From Stomorhina lunata (taxonomy: Eukaryota; Arthropoda; Insecta; Diptera; Rhiniidae), in NCBI GenBank assembly GCA_933228675.1, contig OW121740.1:58715000-58778999 (forward strand): a stretch of 64,000 bases of DNA. Reading direction: 5' to 3'. The notes beneath the pieces are model-generated. The model searched no databases. It was not told where the DNA came from and saw nothing but the letters and a program-made list of their open reading frames with translations. Both the position numbers and the translations under genes were made by a program. How positions within the stretch are numbered: position 1 is the first letter of the stretch; the number at the start of each line of letters is the position of its first letter. Of the stretch, positions 30,682 to 41,891 are shown in pieces.

Positions 30682-31983
30682 TAAAGAGTGTTCTAAAAAA
30701 AATATGCATTTACTATTTTAGACAAAATTTATCCATAGTGCAAGAAATAATTTATTTTTTGATCAAGTTAGTTTCTATAGATATGTCAGATACTATTATT
30801 TTAGAAATTATTAATTTTCAATAGTTATTTCAATCAAAATGGACTGCGAAAAAAAAGTTCGTGAAAATATAATTAAAACTTTTCAAAAAAATCCGTCATG
30901 GACTTTTAAAAAATAGCTAAAAATTTGAAAGTTGACCCTCGAACGGTTTCTAATACCATCAGACGGTATAAGGAAAACCTGAGAATTGAAAGAAAACCTG
31001 GATCAGGGAGGAAAAAAGGTCCTACAGATATTGGTAAAGCAAAAGAAGTCGAGCGACTCTTTCGAAGAGCGCCTAACACTTCTTTAAAAAAAGCAGCTCG
31101 TACGGTGAATTGTTCTACGAATTTTGCACATAGAGTCAAAGCTTATGCTTGACTGAAAACATACAAAGTCCAAAAGGTTCCAGATCGCAATGCTATAAAG
31201 AACTTAGAAGCAAAAAAACGAGCGAAAAAATTGAAGTCTGATTTTATAAAAAAAATACACCTGTTGTGTGATGGATGATGAAACATACGTACTGGCAGAC
31301 TTTTCTCAACTTCCTGGTCAAGATTTTTATGTTGCTGATAAACGGGGCAATGTTCGGCAAGAGTTTCGCACAAAAAAACAAACAAAATTCCCTAAGAAGT
31401 TTCTCGTGTGGCAAGCTATTTGCAGTTGTGGCAAAAGAAGTAAAGTATTTGTGGCATCTGGCACAATAAGCACAGAAATTTATATAAAGGAGTGCCTACA
31501 AAAACGGTTGTTATCCTTTTTAAGAGAGCACAGAGTGACTACATTTTTTTTGGCCCGATTTGGCATCATGCCATTATGGAAAAAAGGCACTTGAGTGGTA
31601 GTCAAAGAATAATGTCATTTTTGTACCACGAGAGGCAAATCCACCTAACTGTCCAGAACTTCGGCCTGTGGAAAGGTATTGGGCTCTGGTAAAAAAGGAA
31701 TTGAAGAATACAGGAAAGATTTCCAAGAACATGTCCGATTTTAAGCGCAGGTGGAACACATGCTCCAAAAAGGTATCAGAAGCAACTGTAAAATCTTTAA
31801 TGGGAGGGTTTCCGAAAAAAGTCGATAATTTTGCAAAACCCGAGTACTAAGTAAACATTTTAATGCTAAATGATTTTGTATAATATGTCAATATATTTGC
31901 GTATTTTGTAGAGTTTTTATATTAAAAGGTTTGATTTTTATTCAAGAAAATCCAACTACAAATTTTATTTAGAGCACTCTTTA
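30682..31983 (+). mobile_element. Tc1/mariner DD37E-type element, copy D
   Basis: TA at 30682-30683 and 31982-31983 with family termini. 1302 bp, nested in the hAT-type element. Confidence 0.95.
30839..31850 (+). pseudogene. Tc1/mariner transposase, copy D (broken)
   Basis: Start codon intact (30839-30841). Frame is lost at a shortened A-run near 30912, a stop (31150-31152) replaces a glycine after KAYA, an extra A lies near 31250 and an extra T near 31550. The three catalytic acidic residues (MDDETY, WPD/ARF block in shifted frame, RPVERYW) are still encoded in pieces, so the damage is mostly homopolymer slippage. Confidence 0.9.
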
Positions 31984-32152
31984 ATATTGTTTCTGTGTGT
32001 GTAATATGTAACGAGTACTTTTGACCGATACGAGTACTTTTTACCGATATCTACTTGGTAGTTGGTGCTAAAGAATCGATACCAAAAGTACTTGGTATCG
32101 AAGAAAAAGTATCGATTAAGTACTTATATTTTCTCGTATCGTTTCATCCCTA

Positions 32153-32420
32153 TCGATGCCATTTGTGTGTTTTCAGGTTTCGCAGCCGTAATACAAGATG
32201 GACTTGTCATTCGAGTTATATATTCGTAACTTAGTTGTTGTTGATATTTGCCGAGATTTCCAAATAGCTCGGAGAATGTCGAGTGCTGATTTTGCCTTAT
32301 TAACACGCGATTCAATATCCTCGTTGGCGCCACCTTTTGTAGATACCAAACTATCAAGATAATTAAAGGTACCTACACATCTAATAACCTCGTGATGCAA
32401 AATGGGATGCAGTTGTTGCC
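32153..32420 (-). pseudogene. LINE family A reverse-transcriptase part
   Basis: Minus-strand reading: CVGTFNYLDSLVSTKGGANE, DIESRVNKAKSALDILRAIW, KSRQISTTTKLRIYNSN, SILYYGCET, then a stop. This is the stretch between the RT palm and the thumb of a LINE (F-YLGS...KGG..EDI...R...A...L..IW, then a LLYGCETW motif). It continues across the hAT insertion into 29283-29668. Confidence 0.85.
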
Positions 32421-33192
32421 TGGGTTTCCGGCTAACAGGTAATAATTGTATTCAATTCCTACTCACACCTCCTCGTGGTACATCCTGGAAACCTGAGCAA
32501 CCTAGTTGAAGATGCGGTAAGCAATCCGAGTGGGATTCTAGGTCAGGGCTAACGTGAGGGGGAGTTATCTTAGAGCCATTGCGACGTATTTGGTCTAAGG
32601 TTCTAAGATAATTGTACTTAGTAAAGTACGAAACTGTAGCGTCTGTTCAACATGTTAGTTGCGGCTGCAAGCGGGCGTCCGTCTTAGATCGAGCGACTCG
32701 CTTTACAAACGTGGTTCTTGTCTTTCGACTTAGCACTTACGATGTTTTAAGCATGGAAAGAAACAACATTATAGAATATACTACTCCAAGGGTAATCAAG
32801 CGAGAAATCTCCCTGCTACGGCAGCTGGCACAAGGATTTTGGAGGTGTCTAATCTATGCAAGAACATCTTGAAGAATGAAACCAATTCTATCCAAAGAAA
32901 TTGAACTATAAAAACACAATTACTCTAACTACCAAATATTGCATTGATTACAAGCCTAAAAAATATTTTTGAAATGTAGAAAATTAGAATTTTCTTAATT
33001 AAAAAAGTGTGGGCTCAAAATATGGCCCGAAAATCACATGTGTATTTTTTTTCTAACATAGTATGAGGGTTAAGAAGTTACACTTATTTCAACTTAGTTG
33101 AACTTAGTACAACCGACATTTAGATATATTATTCTTATCGAGATTAGCTAGAAAATATCAATATTATCTTTTCTTATAAAGGAAATACTTAT
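32421..33192. other. Stretch with a LINE B-type 5' block
   Basis: cctcctcgtggtacatcctgg near 32468 matches the block at about 49240 that begins the short family B copies. A plus-strand frame at 32612-32872 (86 codons) includes LSTYDVLSMERNNI and might be the start of a LINE ORF, but I cannot place it firmly. Confidence 0.4.
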
Positions 33193-34494
33193 TAAAGAGT
33201 GTTCTAAAAAAAATATGCATTTACTATTTTAGACAAAATTTATCCATAGTGCAAGAAATAATTTATTTTTTGATCAAGTTAGTTTCTATAGATATGTCAG
33301 ATACTATTATTTTAGAAATTATTAATTTTCAATAGTTATTTCAATCAAAATGGACTGCGAAAAAAAAGTTCGTGAAAATATAATTAAAACTTTTCAAAAA
33401 AATCCGTCATGGACTTTTAAAAAAATAGCTAAAAATTTGAAAGTTGACCCTCGAACGGTTTCTAATACCATCAGACGGTATAAGGAAAACCTGAGAATTG
33501 AAAGAAAACCTGGATCAGGGAGGAAAAAAGGTCCTACAGATATTGGTAAAGCAAAAGAAGTCGAGCGACTCTTTCGAAGAGCGCCTAACACTTCTTTAAG
33601 AGAAGCAGCTCGTACGGTGAAATGTTCTACGAATTTTGCACATAGAGTCAAAGCTTATGCTGGACTGAAGACATACAAAGTCCAAAAGGTTCCAGATCGC
33701 AATGCTATAAAGAACTTAGAAGCAAAAAAAACGAGCGAAAAAATTGAAGTCTGATTTTATAAAAAAATACACCTGTTGTGTGATGGATGATGAAACATAC
33801 GTACTGGCAGACTTTTCTCAACTTCCTGGTCAAGATTTTTATGTTGCTGATAAACGGGGCAATGTTCGGCAAGAGTTTCGCACAAAAAAACAAACAAAAT
33901 TCCCTAAGAAGTTTCTCGTGTGGCAAGCTATTTGCAGTTGTGGCAAAAGAAGTAAAGTATTTGTGGCATCTGGCACAATAAACACAGAAATTTATATAAA
34001 GGAGTGCCTACAAAAACGGTTGTTACCCTTTTTAAGAGAGCACAGAGTGACTACATTTTTTTGGCCCGATTTGGCATCATGCCATTATGGAAAAAAAGCA
34101 CTTGAGTGGTACTCAAAGAATAATGTCATTTTTGTACCACCAGAGGCAAGTCCACTTAACTGTCCAGAACTTCGGCCTGTGGAAAGATATTGGGCTCTGG
34201 TAAAAAAGGAATTGAAGAACACAGGAAAGATTTCCAAGAACATGTCCGATTTTAAACGCAGGTGGAACACATGCTCCAAAAAGGTATCAGAAGCAACTGT
34301 AAAATCTTTAATGGGAGGGTTTCCGAAAAAAGTCGATAATTTTGCAAAACCCGAGTACTAAGTAAACATTTTAATGCTAAATGATTTTGTATAATATGTC
34401 ATTATATTTGCGTATTTTGTAGAGTTTTTATATTAAAAGGTTTGATTTTTATTTAAGAAAATCCAACTACAAATTTTATTTAGAGCACTCTTTA
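33193..34494 (+). mobile_element. Tc1/mariner DD37E-type element, copy E (best preserved)
   Basis: TA at 33193-33194 and 34493-34494; inverted termini aagagtgttct / aagagtgctct. 1302 bp. The transposase is broken only by one extra A. The most recent copy in the window by this criterion. Confidence 0.96.
33350..34361 (+). pseudogene. Tc1/mariner transposase, copy E (single frameshift)
   Basis: Cut-and-paste transposase of about 336 residues if read through the frameshift, the normal length for the superfamily. The parts in order are an N-terminal helix-turn-helix (residues about 20-50, TFKKIAKNLKVDPRTVS), the basic GSGRKKG motif, a second DNA-binding unit (about 80-110), and a catalytic domain with MDDETYV (first Asp), FWPDLASCHYGK (second Asp) and PELRPVERYW (Glu). 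Counting from the second Asp to the Glu of RPVE gives 37 intervening residues: DD37E. The mosquito ITmD37E group is the closest family I know of. An A-run of eight (33724-33731), seven in the other copies, shifts the frame after NLEAKK; both halves are otherwise open. Confidence 0.93.
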
Positions 34495-34746
34495 TATTAA
34501 AAGTAATTACAGACACAAAAGCAAAAACTTTTGTTAAATATCTATTCCAAAATATCTAAAAGGAGCGATTCATTAAACATTTATTGATTATGGATTTTAA
34601 GTGAAACGCTTATAATACACGAGTTTTACGGAGTAAGGTAATTAAACCTCGATAATCAATAAACAAAACATTATTTATTTAAAATATATATAGAAAAATG
34701 TATTTAAACTATCATCAAAAAATGCCTTATAACTAAACTACGATAT
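34495..34746. other. Unassigned AT-rich spacer
   Basis: Nothing recognised; last bases are the atgtata (34747-34753) flank of the palindrome. Confidence 0.4.
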
Positions 34747-34753
34747 ATGTATA

Positions 34754-37466
34754 CTAGGGTGGGTCGTTTTTAGACTTTTGTCTCTGATCGACTTCTAATA
34801 GTGAAATTATATGGCCAAATTATTTCAATCGGAAGTGTGCAAAATATTATTGATTTATTTTTAGGATACGAGCCCGCGCAATGGGCCCAAAGTTTTTGAG
34901 CCCATTTGTATGGGGAAAACTGAGAGTATTTGCAGCTTTTGGTACATATCGTCCATTTACAATTTATTTTCAAAAGAAGAGATAATGGAATATAAAAGTG
35001 AACTAATACAGCTTTAATTGAAGTCATCAATATTTGAAATCCATAAAACAGTTTTGAAGTTATTGCGATTTTCCCCCAAAAATTCGTGTCCTTGACAATA
35101 CGCCTAAGGATACACCGCTAGAAAAAACTACTTGGGACAAAAGCTCGCAAAGTCAGACATGATTTATCATTTTAAGACTTCTATGTACTTCATAGTAAAA
35201 TTTTGTTAAAATATAACAATTTTTATTAAGCTTTTTTCATAATCGAAAATGGGTCATTTTTCTCAGGTGGGTTTTAAAACGCATTTTTTAATTTTTTGAA
35301 AATTTTGTTAAACAAATATTACAAATTTCAATTTCTCTCATCGGTGTGTTAAAATAGATAAAAAAAGACAATAAACCCAAAAAAAATTAGGTCGATATCT
35401 CAAACCATTTTCCAGTACCTTGTGTTCGAATTCGACGAATTTCGCAAAAAAGTAATTTGAATAAATGCTTCATAAATCTTATTTATGTTCAATTTTAATA
35501 ATGTTTATATGGAATAAAATTATCCATACTATGGAAAATATAAACAGGTTCTTTGTTTTTAAAATTGGGTAAACTTAACCCTTTCTTCCGGAGTCAAAGA
35601 TGAAAAATTTGATCTTTTGTATTTCTTTTTTTTTTTAAATACCTAATATTATTAATTTATTACTGAATTTTAATAAATATACTTAAAAGTAATTATTTTA
35701 CACTAAGACAAAGTCTTTTTTATTAAAAAAAATATTTTAACCCTTTTTAGACATGGGGTCAAAAATAACCCATGTTTTTTTTACACTTTTTTCAGCAAAT
35801 TTTGATTAAAAGCCATTAATTATATTATTTTGATTAAATTTTGATTAAAAACAATTAATGTTATTATTTGACACCAAGATTCATTTTTTTTATTATAAAA
35901 AATATTTTAACCCTTCAAAGACATGGGAGCAAAAATTAAAAATTTATGGGGACAATATGGTCTCCATAAATTTTTAGGATTAATATTTTTTAATAAATAA
36001 ACTTAATCTTAGTGTAAAATATTTACTTAATGCCTTTTTATCAAAAGTTGCTGGAAAAAGTGACAAAACAATTTGTAGATAATTTTTACCAAGATTATTT
36101 TTTTTATTATAAAAAATATTTTAACCCTTAAAAGACATGTTGGCAAAAATTATCTACAAATCGTTTTGTCACTTTTTCCAGCAACTTTTGATAAAAAGGC
36201 ATTAAGTAAATATTTTACACTAAGATTAAGTTTATTTATTAAAAAATATTGTTTATTTATTAAACCATATTGTCCCCATAAATTTGTAGATAATTTTTGC
36301 TCCCATGTTTTCTAAGGGTTAACATATTTTTTGTAATAAAAAAATTAATCTTGGTGTCAAATAATAACATTAATGGTTTTTAATCACAATTTGCTGAAAA
36401 AAGTGCCAAAAAAAAAAAACTTGGGTCATTTTTGACCCCATGTCTAAAAAGGGTTAAAATATATTTTTTTTTAATAAAAAAGACTTTGTCTTAGTGTTAA
36501 ATAATTACTTTTAAGTATATTTATTAAAATTCAGTAATAAATTAATAATATTACGTATTTAAAAAATAAAAAGATATACAAAAGATCAAATTTTTAATCT
36601 TCGACTCCGGAAAAAAAGGGTTAAGCTTACCCAATTTTAAAAACAAAGAACCTGTTTATATTTTTCATAGTATGGATTATTTTATTTCATATAAACATCA
36701 TTAAAATTGAACATAAATAAGATTTATGAAGCATTTACTCAAATTATGAGCAAAAAATTACTTTTTTGCGAAATTCGTCGAATTCGAACACAAGGTACGG
36801 GAAAATGGTTTGAGATATCGACCTAAATTTTTTTGAGTTTTATTGTCTTTTTTATCTATTTGAACGCACCGATGAGAGAAATTCAAATTTGTAATATTTG
36901 TTTAACAAAATTTTCAAAAAATTAAAAAACGCGTTTTGAAACCCACCTGAGAAAAAAATGAGAAAATGACCCATTTTCGATTATGAAAAAAGCTAAGTAA
37001 AAATTGTTATATTTTAACAAAATTTAACTATGAAGTACTTATAAGTTTTAAAATGATAAATCATGTCTGACTTTGCGAGCTTTTGTCCCAAGTAGTTTTT
37101 TCTAGCGGTGTATCCTTAGGCGTATTGTCAAGGACACGAATTTTTGGGGGAAAATCGCAATAACTTCAAAACTGTTTTATGGATTTCAAATATTGATGAC
37201 TTTAATTAAAGCTGCATTAGTTCACTTTTATATTCCATTATCTCTTCTTTTGAAAATAAATTGTAAATGGACGATATGTACCAAAAGCTGCAAATACTCT
37301 CAGTTTTCCCCATACAAATGGGCTCAAAAACTTTGGGCCCATTGCGCGGGCTCGTATCCTAAAAATAAATCAATAATATTTTGCACACTTCCGATTGACA
37401 TAATTTGGCCACATAATTTCACTATTAGAAGTCGATCAGAGACAAAAGTTAAAAAACGACCCACCC
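34754..37466. mobile_element. 2.7-kb palindromic element (arms ~1.3 kb)
   Basis: The sequence from ctagggtgggtcgtttt reads again in inverse from aaaaaacgacccaccc at 37466 back to a centre near 36115, with only scattered differences. atgtata flanks both ends (34747-34753 and 37467-37473), a candidate 7-bp target duplication. Near the centre each arm holds several imperfect repeats beginning aaccctt...agacatg (about 35740, 35910, 36121 and their mirrors). No transposase is encoded; open frames such as 37193-37564 and its mirror are by-products. Very long inverted arms and a 7-bp duplication recall Galileo-type P-superfamily elements of Drosophila, which is a structural analogy only. Single-arm relatives lie at 16690, 39578 and 58070. 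Confidence 0.9.
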
Positions 37467-37473
37467 ATGTATA

Positions 37474-38113
37474 CCCTACACTGTACTCACAAACATTGTG
37501 CTTAAAAGAAAACCCGATTTACTACATTATTTCGAGAAAATTATCAACTTTTTTGTATATTTAAGCATTTAATAAATAGAAGTTAGCCCCGGAAAGCCTT
37601 GCTGGCCCCAAGTTTAACCTTAAACTAAGAATTAAAGTTAACATTTTTTTTAAAATTAAACTGTTAAACTGTTGGATCATTAGATTTCGCGTTATTGCCA
37701 AAACATAAAACTTTTAATGCAATTTATCCAGTAAAAACAAACTTCACATAAAAACAGTGTATATGTATGATATGTATGTATGTATGTATGTCTATAAATA
37801 AATCTTAGTCTTAGTTAAGTACATATGGATAGATTGATATAAATACATTTTTATATAAATTTAAACACTTTCAATATTATATGTTAGCAGCATATAAATA
37901 CTCACTTTAAATTATGTACGAAGATAGTTAGAAAAGTTATTAAAAATATGTGGTTATTTGATCAGATTTGAAACTAAAACAAGTAAGAAAATAATTATAT
38001 TTGATATTCTCCACTTCTAAAGTGAAATATGGATTAGAAACTTTAAAAGTTTTTCTTAAATCTTAGAGACATATCTGCGCTATTTTTTTTTTTTTTTTAA
38101 TTCGACATTAAAG
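37474..38113. other. Unassigned AT-rich stretch with a GTAT microsatellite
   Basis: A (tatg)n run at about 37763-37790. Nothing else recognised. Confidence 0.5.
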
Positions 38114-38982
38114 TAAAGTGTGTCCCAACTAGAACGCAATTTTTAAGATTGGCGCGATTCGAAGTGTCATTGTTTGAAATTCGAACAATTATTATTGTTT
38201 GCTAGTAGAAGGTAAAAATGGAAGGCAACACGAATGAACAACGCATTCTCATTGTGAAATTGTTTTACCAAAATGGTGAAAGTTTTGCGGCTACAGTTCG
38301 CAAATTGCGATCAATTAGGGGTCACAATAATGCTCCAAAAGAGTCAACTGTGAAGAGATTAATAGATAAATTTCCCGAAACTGGGTCTGTTAGTGATCTA
38401 AAGACAACAACGCGCCTTCGACCAGGTCGATCGACTGAAAATGTCGCAGCTGTACGTGATGATGTCGCTCGAACTCCATCCACCTCAATTCGACACCGAG
38501 CTCAGCAAATTGGTGTCTCCAAATCCTTTATGCAGCGAATTTTGATGACGCCACAAGTCATACAGCCAGAGAAACAATTCAATTGCTGCATCGGTCATTT
38601 AACGGTCGTGTTATTTCGCGTTTTGGAGACCAGAATTGGCCGCCCCTAGATCGTGCGATTTAACACCTTTACATTTTTTTCTTTGGGGTTTTCTGAAGTC
38701 GATGGTTTACGTGAATAAGCCGACGACGATTCAAGCATTAAAAGAGGAAATTGGACGCTGCATTGATAAAATAACGCAGCATTTATGCAAAAAGGTCATT
38801 GCAAATTTCATTAAAAGATCGCGTGAGTGCCAGCAAAGCCGCGGCGGCCATCTGCACGAGATCTTGTTCCATACATAACCCCATTCTGTCTACTTTACGA
38901 TATAATAAAGTTTCATTATTTTTTTTTATATCTGTGTTTTATTGAAAATTTAAAAATTGCCTTCTAGTTGGCACACCCTTTA
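38114..38982 (+). mobile_element. Mariner-like (ITm) element, internally deleted
   Basis: TA at 38114-38115 and 38981-38982. Inverted termini aagtgtgtcccaactagaac and, from the right, aagggtgtgccaactagaag, with similarity for about 30 bp. 869 bp, against about 1.3 kb for a complete relative, because the middle of the transposase gene is missing. Confidence 0.9.
38218..38877 (+). pseudogene. Mariner-like transposase, deleted between DNA-binding and C-terminal parts
   Basis: The N-terminal part is intact: MEGNTNEQRILIVKLFYQNG, then VRKLRSIRGHNNAPKESTVK, GSVSDLKTTT and a GRSTENVAAVRDDVARTPS stretch up to SFMQRIL. The sequence then jumps to ATSHTARETIQLLHRSF in another frame, followed by RSCDLTPLHFFLWGFLKSMV and the C-terminus. 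About 450 bp containing the first catalytic Asp is missing, and two indels flank the remaining core. The ..HTARETI... and RSCDLTPL blocks contain the positions of the second and third acidic residues. Dead as an enzyme, but the DNA-binding half could still be translated. Confidence 0.88.
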
Positions 38983-39039
38983 ATCTTTGTCATTCCCAGC
39001 AAAGGTACTCAAATGGGTGATTGATTTATACAAATTAAT
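38983..39039. other. Short unassigned spacer
   Basis: Nothing recognised. Confidence 0.3.
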
Positions 39040-39150
39040 TTTTAGCTATAACTTTATTTATCTTTAGATTTATACGCGTTTTAAAGATTTCCTAGGTATT
39101 TAAATTACTTTTAAGAGATTGTTTTGTATGGGAGGTACGGTATGACTGTG
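39040..39150 (-). mobile_element. HINE/DINE-like repeat R7, first part
   Basis: Matches the R family interior (tttatctttagatttatacg, gtttgtatgggaggtac). The rest of the repeat resumes at about 40032, so the block between is an insertion. Confidence 0.55.
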
Positions 39151-39155
39151 TCATA

Positions 39156-39577
39156 AAGCTATTATTACTAAATTTACAAACATAACTATTAAGAATTATG
39201 TTCATAAACCAAAAGTAAAAGCGTAGATTATCGACTGAACAAAAACAAACATTTTTCAGTTTTCATCTACCTTCACTTCCCACATTCTTGCTGTAGCCGT
39301 CGGCTACTATATGCAGAATGCTGTGAAGAAGGGGGGGTAAGATGTTTTAAAATAAACAAGTTATGTTTGTAAATTTAGTAATAATGCGAGGTTTTCGATC
39401 TGTCTAAATTGGGGATAATCCTCCTGAAGAGATGGCTTAACCAACCATCGAAACGCGTCGAGGACTTTGGTTTCTCCGCAAACATTTTTTGGCTTTTTAT
39501 CAATAAATTGGTCTGTTACATTAATAAATAAATGTAACAGATTTGGGATCAAATGCAAATACACTTCTTTTTGAATA
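39156..39577. mobile_element. Foldback element copy 2, one arm truncated
   Basis: The spacer (about 39186-39358) is the inverse of the spacer at 1040-1213. It is followed by one full arm (39359-39577), but only about 25 bases of the other arm remain (attattactaaatttacaaa at 39162). The 78-codon minus-strand frame 39361-39597 mirrors the one in copy 1, with Val in place of one Phe. Confidence 0.8.
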
Positions 39578-40031
39578 AAATTTATATATTTTAACAAAAT
39601 TGAACTTTTTAGTACTTTAATGTCCTAAACAAATATTGCAAATCATGACAAATATTACAAATCATGACTTACTTTGCAATTTCTATATTCAAAAGTAAAT
39701 TTTTTTCCTACAATCCTTAGGCGTGTAGAAAATGACAAGAATTTTTGGTATAAATTGGAATAATTGCAAAAATATTGCATGAATTATTGGTTTTTATGAC
39801 TTTAAGGAAAACTGCATTAGTTGCCTCTTTTATTCCAGTATTTTTTTCTTGTAAAAATAAATTCTTATTGGTCTGAATTTCGCTAAAACCAAAAATACTC
39901 CCATTTTTCCCACACAAATAGACTCAAAAGTTTGCATTGCTTGGCCCTAAAATTAAATTAAAAATAATTTGGCCATATAATTTTATAATTAAAAGTCGAT
40001 CAGAGACAAAAGTGAAAAAACAACCCACCCT
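39578..40031 (-). repeat. Palindrome-family arm fragment
   Basis: Matches the right arm of 34754-37466: tatattttaacaaaattga, cctaggcgtgt-like block, then aatttggccatataatttta, taattaaaagtcgatcagag and the terminus aacaacccaccctaa. More diverged than the two arms of the palindrome are from each other. It abuts the foldback arm. Confidence 0.7.
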
Positions 40032-40866
40032 AATAAGTATTTTTATTTAGTTCATCTCTGTACATTGACTTCTGTTTGTATAAGCAATATTTCTCTTAAA
40101 TTTTATAAAAATATACTAAAACTTGTGGGTAATATCTCAGTTCCGGTCAGACCTATGCGGTACACAGTCATATTTTTCTTCTCAATATAAGCCGCAATTG
40201 TCAACAGAATTTGATGAAATTTGACACACATCTATTGGTTGACACCAAAAAGGGATCTACTAATTTTGGTAGAAATCAGTCGACTCCTACGAGACTTACA
40301 CTTAAATTCAATTTGATTAAAAAGTTACGCCTAAATGACTGCAACATTTTTTTCTTAAATTATGCGTAACAATTTGCGCGACTATTTTTTTTAGAAAATT
40401 TTGAACCTTGTTCTACGATCGGTAAATTTCGGTGAATTTTTTTTCGCTCAGTCTAAAGAATAGACTTTCACCTTTCACATGGTTATGGTGGAAGCACAGA
40501 GCAAAACCGAGCCAACTTAGTTTCTATCCAAAGAAAAACGAAAACACTGAATTCTGTAGAGCTTTTTTGAATTCCTGATATTTCCTAGACTATATATGAT
40601 ATTAAGTTATTTTCTTCTGCAGACTAAAACCAAGGTTCTGTATCTTAATTAAATCGACATCAAGATTAAAGCTGTGAAACTATATTTGATTCATGAGCTA
40701 CTGAGTTTGATGAAAAATGTCATCACTTTCATCACTAAATTTCATCAATTCTATGCAGATTGGAATTTTTAGAGGAGTGTCTCGGAGAAATCTGAGTTGA
40801 ATATGTGTTACAAACATCACTACAAACTTATTATACTCTTTCCACCTAAGGTGCTGTAGGGTATAC
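40032..40866 (-). mobile_element. HINE/DINE-like repeat R7, second part
   Basis: Minus-strand body and head of an R-family repeat: gtttgtataagcaatatttc, gtaatatctcagttccggtc, agacctatgcggtac, gttacaaacatcactacaaa, and head tttccacctaaggtgctgta then gggtata. Diverged. Confidence 0.6.
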
Positions 40867-41878
40867 AAAATAAAAACAGTGTATCATATAAGTGGTTGAT
40901 AATTTGAAAAAGGAAAATTCGATTAGACTTATATCCAGAATAAATTAAAATTAACAGCAGAACATTTAGCAGAATTTCTTTTCATAACTGACCACAATAT
41001 TCTCAATATTAAATCAAACTCTATCATCAAATGTGTGTTTTTTATTGGAAAACTTATGGAACACACTGTATAAATGAATTCATACATGTGCGTGTGTATT
41101 AATAATTTATTTAAACAATTTATTTTGCCCAGTTACAGAAGAAAACCAACTAATCAGACGAACATGTGTTGAGTTGAGTTGAATTGAGCGTAAGCATGTG
41201 AGTGAGCAAATACAAACTCACGATTAGGAACAATTAAATACATACATATCGCTCATTTACTATGACAGTGACGTAACTAAAAATATTAATAGCGCAAAAT
41301 ATTTGCTTTTTGAAATGAATAATCTGTTTCTATCGGTTCATTAAATTTTCTCTAATAGCAAATACACACTCAAGAGTATGAAAGAGAAGATATATTTCGT
41401 TTTGAAAACCATTTCTTAAATATTTTATTTTGAAGTTATGCTGCTCTTGTAGTAAATGAGCGGTATGTTCATTCATAGCGGCCAGAAACAGACACATACT
41501 AAATAAACTGTTGTTAATTTCGATGATACGCAGTCGTTTGTGCTATCAATACAAATGTAGAAGAAGTTGTAGTTGAAGATGATTTTATGTCTTTGCTTAT
41601 CTTATTCCATTTCATTTAAATAAAATAAATATTTAAATGCATAAAAAGAGTAATTAATTTATTTATTTATAAGCATGTGTAAATGTACGTGTAAACGTAT
41701 GTGTATTATACCGTAAAATAACTGAATTATATCCAAAATTACTAAATTTCTGTTGTCTACTTTTGGGGCGTTCAATTGTTTTCAGTTTTATTTTAAAGCT
41801 GTTAATTTATTCTTTTAAATTTAAAGATTATAAAGCTTAACCTACAAATTAAAATTGTTTCTTTCGGTTTTATTTTTT
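40867..41878. other. Unassigned stretch
   Basis: AT-rich, with a somewhat different texture at 41140-41240 (gttgagttgagttgaattga). No gene or repeat recognised. Possibly unique host DNA. Confidence 0.35.
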
Positions 41879-41891
41879 GATATTTACACTT

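Larger units (their letters stand above)
29677..32152. mobile_element. hAT-type element in LINE A, hosting a SINE and a Tc1 copy
   Basis: Termini TAGGGATGAAACGATAC and the inverse of GTATCGTTTCATCCCTA are near-perfect. The flanks are tcgatggc (29669-29676) and tcgatgcc (32153-32160), an 8-bp target duplication with one mismatch. It splits LINE A exactly between its RT and C-terminal parts. Many tatcgatac and gtact motifs crowd the terminal 120 bp on each side, as expected for hAT subterminal transposase-binding sites. No transposase is left. SINE copy 2 and Tc1 copy D lie within. Confidence 0.85.

Noticed and set aside
37193..37564. 123-codon frame and its mirror at 34770-35030
   Set aside because: Both are the same arm of a palindrome read on opposite strands; no protein features.
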